Source: Frondihabitans sp. PAMC 28766
GTDB lineage: Bacteria; Actinomycetota; Actinomycetes; Actinomycetales; Microbacteriaceae
Reading direction: 5' to 3'
Assembly: GCF_001577365.1 (NCBI RefSeq)
Contig: NZ_CP014513.1
Span: forward strand, 2,790,001-2,854,000
DNA length: 64,000 nt
Below, one piece after another: positions 60,938 to 64,000 of the stretch (position 1 is the stretch's first letter; each line of letters begins with the position of its first letter). The notes below the pieces were generated by a model. That model had not been told where the DNA came from and searched no databases. It saw nothing but the letters and a program-made list of their open reading frames with translations. Position numbers and translations under genes: made by a program.

Positions 60938-63397
60938 CTAGGTGAGCAGGGCGGTACCAGCTGTACTCCATGTCCAGTCGGCGACCTCGGGCGAGTCCTC
61001 GCCGTGCTCGCGCGTGTGGGCGCGGGCCCGAATCCGGGCATCCTGCATGTCCTGACGCAGACGCCCCTCTTTGGCTGCCAGGCCGGGCACCCGGTCGAGG
61101 ACGTCCATGACGAGCCGGAAGCGATCGAGGTCGTTGAGCATGACCATGTCGAACGGTGTCGTAGTCGTGCCCTCTTCGATGTAGCCACGGACGTGCAGAT
61201 TGTCGTGGCCGTGCCGGCTGTACGTCAGGCGGTGGATGAGCCAGGGGTAGCCGTGGAACGCGAAGACCACCGGCTTGTCGGTCGTGAACAGGGCGTCGTA
61301 TTCGAGGTCGGAGAGGCCGTGCGGGTGCTGCTGCTCGCTCTGCAGCCGCATGAGGTCGACCACGTTGACGACGCGAACGCGCAGCCACGGAACACGATGG
61401 CGCAGGATCCACACGGCTGCGAGCGTCTCCAGAGTCGGCACGTCGCCGGCGCAGCCGAGCACCACGTCGGGCTCGATCCCCTCGACCTCCGTCCCGGCCC
61501 AGTCGAGAAGGCCGATGCCGCGGGTGCAGTGGTCGACGGCCTCGGCCATGGTCAGGTAATTCTGCTCGACCTGCTTGCCGGCGACGACGACGTTCACATA
61601 GTCGACGCTCCGCAGGCAGTGGTCGAACGTCGACAGCAGGGTGTTGGCGTCGAACGGCAGGTAGACGCGGACGATGTCGGCCTTCTTGTTGACGACGTGG
61701 TCGATGAAGCCGGGGTCCTGGTGCGAGGCGCCGTTGTGATCCTGCCGCCACACGTGCGAGCTGAGCAGGTAGTTGAGCGATGAGACAGGGCGTCGCCACG
61801 GGATGCGCTTCGACGACTCGAGCCACTTCGCGTGCTGGTTGAACATCGAGTCGACGATGTGGATGAACGCCTCGTAGGAGTTGATGAGGCCGTGCCGCCC
61901 GGTGAGGAGGTAGCCCTCGAGCCAGCCCTGGCACTGGTGCTCGCTGAGCATCTCGACGATGCGGCCGCTGCGGGCGAGGTGGTTGTCGAGGTCGTCGATG
62001 TCGGCGTGGCCGGCGTCCCACTGCTTGTCGCTGGCGTCGAAGACGTCCTGGAGGCGGTTGGAGGCGGTCTCGTCGGGTCCGAAGATCCGGAAGTTCTCGG
62101 GATTGGCGACGATGACGTCGCGGAGCCACGTCCCGAGGATTTGCGTGGCCGAGCTCGATGTCGCGCCAGGGCTCGGCACGTCGACGGCGTAGTCGCGGAA
62201 GTCGGGCAGGCGCAGGTCGCGGCGCAGCAGGCCGCCGTTCGCGACCGGGTTGGCGCTCATCCTGCGATCTCCCACCGGCGCCAGCGCCGTCGCGAGCTCC
62301 ACCGGGGCGCCGTTCGCATCGAACAGCTCGTCGGGGCGGTACGACCGCATCCAGTGCTCGAGCAGGGCGAGGTGCTCGGGGGTGTCGCGCGCGTTGGTCA
62401 GGGGCACCTGATGCGCCCGCCAGTTGCCCTCGGCGGGATGCCCGTCGATGGTCTTCGGGCAGGTCCAGCCCTTGGGGGTGCGCAGGATGATCATTGGCCA
62501 GGCCGGCCGCGACCCGATCGGCTGCCCCGACGCTGCGTCCGCCTTGATCTGTGCAATGTGATTCAGCGCGACGTCGAGGGTCTCGGCGAAACGCCGGTGC
62601 ACGTCGATCGGGTCTTCGTCGTCGAAGCCGCCCGAGACGAGGTAGGGCGTGTAGCCGTAGCCGCGCATCAGCTCGAGCAGTTCGGACTCGGGGATTCGGG
62701 CGAGGACGGTCGGGTTCGCGATCTTGAAGCCGTTCAGGTGCAGGATCGGCAGGACGACCCCGTCACGCAGCGGATCGACGAACTTGTTGGCGTGCCAGCT
62801 CGTCGCCAGCGGGCCGGTCTCGGCCTCGCCGTCTCCCACGACGGCTGCGACCAGGAGGTCGGGGTTGTCGAAGACGGCGCCATAGGCGTGCGACAGGGAG
62901 TAACCGAGCTCGCCGCCCTCGTGCATGGATCCAGGAGTCTCGGGAGCGACGTGGCTGGGGATACCACCGGGGAACGAGAACTGCCGGAAGAGCTTCCGGA
63001 TGCCTTCAGTGGTCTGGTCGATGTCGTCGTAGACCTCGCTGTAAGTGCCGTCGAGGTAGGTGTTCGCGACCATGCCGGGGCCGCCGTGGCCGGGCCCCGT
63101 GACGTAGATCGTGTTCAGGTCGCGCTCTTGGATGACTCGGTTCAGATGTGCGTAGATGAAGTTGAGGCCCGGGGTCGTGCCCCAGTGCCCGAGAAGGCGC
63201 GGCTTGACGTGTTCCGCCCGGAGGGGCTCGCGCAGCAGCGGGTTGTCGAGGAGGTAGATCTGGCCGAGCGAGAGGTAGTTCGCCGCCCGCCACCAGGTGT
63301 TCAGCCGATCGAGCGTCTCGGTCGAGGGAACCCGGGTGGCGCGCGACGGCCAGCTGGGTGCGGAGGCGGTGGGTGCGCGGTTCGTGAGAAGCGTCAT
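60938..63397 (-). CDS. xfp: Xylulose-5-phosphate/fructose-6-phosphate phosphoketolase
   Basis: An 819-residue thiamine-diphosphate enzyme that splits Xu5P or F6P with phosphate to acetyl phosphate. It has [58 protein letters not shown] and the ThDP motif [19 protein letters not shown]. The C-terminal part contains [19 protein letters not shown]. The full length of the family is present. Acetyl phosphate gives ATP without respiration, consistent with the low-oxygen theme. A weaker DosR-like motif (63433-63446) lies 36 bp upstream of the ATG. Confidence 0.95.
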   Translation of the reverse strand: MTLLTNRAPTASAPSWPSRATRVPSTETLDRLNTWWRAANYLSLGQIYLLDNPLLREPLRAEHVKPRLLGHWGTTPGLNFIYAHLNRVIQERDLNTIYVTGPGHGGPGMVANTYLDGTYSEVYDDIDQTTEGIRKLFRQFSFPGGIPSHVAPETPGSMHEGGELGYSLSHAYGAVFDNPDLLVAAVVGDGEAETGPLATSWHANKFVDPLRDGVVLPILHLNGFKIANPTVLARIPESELLELMRGYGYTPYLVSGGFDDEDPIDVHRRFAETLDVALNHIAQIKADAASGQPIGSRPAWPMIILRTPKGWTCPKTIDGHPAEGNWRAHQVPLTNARDTPEHLALLEHWMRSYRPDELFDANGAPVELATALAPVGDRRMSANPVANGGLLRRDLRLPDFRDYAVDVPSPGATSSSATQILGTWLRDVIVANPENFRIFGPDETASNRLQDVFDASDKQWDAGHADIDDLDNHLARSGRIVEMLSEHQCQGWLEGYLLTGRHGLINSYEAFIHIVDSMFNQHAKWLESSKRIPWRRPVSSLNYLLSSHVWRQDHNGASHQDPGFIDHVVNKKADIVRVYLPFDANTLLSTFDHCLRSVDYVNVVVAGKQVEQNYLTMAEAVDHCTRGIGLLDWAGTEVEGIEPDVVLGCAGDVPTLETLAAVWILRHRVPWLRVRVVNVVDLMRLQSEQQHPHGLSDLEYDALFTTDKPVVFAFHGYPWLIHRLTYSRHGHDNLHVRGYIEEGTTTTPFDMVMLNDLDRFRLVMDVLDRVPGLAAKEGRLRQDMQDARIRARAHTREHGEDSPEVADWTWSTAGTALLT

Positions 63398-63432
63398 GAA
63401 CCGAGCGTCGTCGTGATCCGGCGCCGTCGACA

Positions 63433-63446
63433 GTGCCGAAGGTCAC
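63433..63446. promoter_or_regulatory. Weak DosR-like motif upstream of phosphoketolase
   Basis: GTGCCGAAGGTCAC is palindromic at its ends and matches 9 of 14 positions of GGGACTWWAGTCCC. It is too weak to accept alone but fits the series in this island. Confidence 0.3.
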
Positions 63447-63513
63447 ACTGCACGAAGGAGTAGCGAATGGCAGGCCGCGAAGCCTGGAGGACTTGAGCTG
63501 GTCGCGGTCATGA

Positions 63514-64000
63514 TCAGGCGGTGACGTACTGCTTCACGGCGACCTCGATGTCGGTGATGCCCTTCTTCGCGTCGGCGAAGAGCATCCCCGTCTTGGGGTC
63601 GGAGAACAGCTCGTTCGGGATGCCGGCGTAGCCGGGGCTCATCGACCGCTTGATGACGACGACCGACTTGGCGTGGTCGACGTCGAGGATCGGCATGCCC
63701 GACACCGCGTTCCCGGGGCGGCGAGCCGCCGGGTTCGTCACGTCGTTGGCGCCGATCACGAGAGCGACGTCACAGGTGTCGAAGGCGGCGTTCGCCTCGT
63801 CGAGCTGCAGCATCTGCGTATAGGGCACGTTCGCCTCGGCGAGGAGGACGTTCATGTGCCCCGGCATCCGGCCGGCGACCGGGTGGATGGCGTACTTCAC
63901 GTCGATGCCGTGGTCGGTCAGGATCTTCGCCAGGTCGGCGACCTCGTGCTGCGCCTGGGCTGCGGCGAGACCGTAGCCGGGCACGATCATGACGTGCTGC
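63514..64000 (-). CDS. pntB: NAD(P) transhydrogenase subunit beta, C-terminal part (5' end outside window)
   Basis: The NADP-binding domain III of proton-translocating transhydrogenase. MIVPGYGLAAAQAQHEVADL (with the fingerprint GYGxAxxxA), HPVAGRMPGHMNVLLAEANV, VALVIGANDVTNPAARR and KRSMSPGYAGIPNELF are all diagnostic. The frame continues to the window edge, so the membrane domain and start are missing. The enzyme couples hydride transfer between NADH and NADP+ to the proton gradient. It lies 116 bp from the xfp start on the same strand. Confidence 0.95.
   Translation of the reverse strand, partial: QHVMIVPGYGLAAAQAQHEVADLAKILTDHGIDVKYAIHPVAGRMPGHMNVLLAEANVPYTQMLQLDEANAAFDTCDVALVIGANDVTNPAARRPGNAVSGMPILDVDHAKSVVVIKRSMSPGYAGIPNELFSDPKTGMLFADAKKGITDIEVAVKQYVTA

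Noticed and set aside
1..64000. tRNA genes, CRISPR arrays, transposase genes, prophage
   Set aside because: None seen: no clover-leaf pattern, no regularly spaced repeats, no recombinase or transposase domains.

Overview
The window is high-GC, densely packed actinobacterial chromosome, most likely from the Micrococcales and probably Microbacteriaceae; the genus cannot be fixed from sequence alone. Support comes from polyphosphate glucokinase, the DUF4191 and RDD membrane proteins beside glnA, the glnA1/glnE/glnA2 set, a textbook GlnR box, type A RNase P RNA, and many start codons lying 6-7 nt downstream of a TANNNT box (leaderless transcription).

Left half (1-40.7 kb), mostly housekeeping. 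It opens with the 3' end of lpd and with sucB, then a membrane pseudokinase-like gene, DUF4191, RDD, and glnA1 behind a GlnR box. glnE and glnA2 follow further on, an order that recalls the M. tuberculosis Rv2215-Rv2222c neighbourhood. Between glnA1 and glnE sit two insertions: a tetR/SDR pair flanked by two copies of a 52-bp palindromic repeat, and a minus-strand exopolysaccharide operon (hyaluronan-synthase-like GT2, anchored GH26-like hydrolase, UDP-glucose dehydrogenase). After glnA2 come nadE, a small SPOR-like protein, ppgK, map, an L,D-transpeptidase, rnpB, a DUF164 coiled-coil protein, a Nif3-like protein, membrane proteins, a secreted GH25/VCBS protein, a GT-C membrane glycosyltransferase, two GNAT acetyltransferases, an FAD sugar/alditol oxidase, an MFS transporter, GrpB, proS, an ABC-F ATPase and a secreted GH78 rhamnosidase.

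Right half (41-64 kb), an acid, low-oxygen and energy-stress island. It holds succinate-semialdehyde dehydrogenase, an ArsB/SLC13-type transporter, DoxX, a tightly overlapped unknown-gadB-gadC operon, an arginine deiminase operon (permease, arcA, arcB, broken arcC), a flippase-like membrane protein divergent from an MgtA-type P-ATPase, a SPFH protein coupled to a universal stress protein, a PNPOx-like flavin protein preceded by an untracked 55-aa ORF, phosphoketolase and the 3' end of pntB. Several intergenic regions carry 14-bp motifs resembling the DosR/DevR box, and the gene content (USP, PNPOx-like protein, P-type ATPase) resembles the mycobacterial dormancy regulon. Two paralogous proteins of an unrecognised family lie in the island.

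Decay and possible sequence errors. glnA1 and glnE each carry a single-base deletion in a C/G run, which could be sequencing error. arcC has an in-frame amber codon plus a frameshift. Downstream of gadC lies a shredded oleate hydratase, and downstream of the aldehyde dehydrogenase lies a short membrane-protein remnant.
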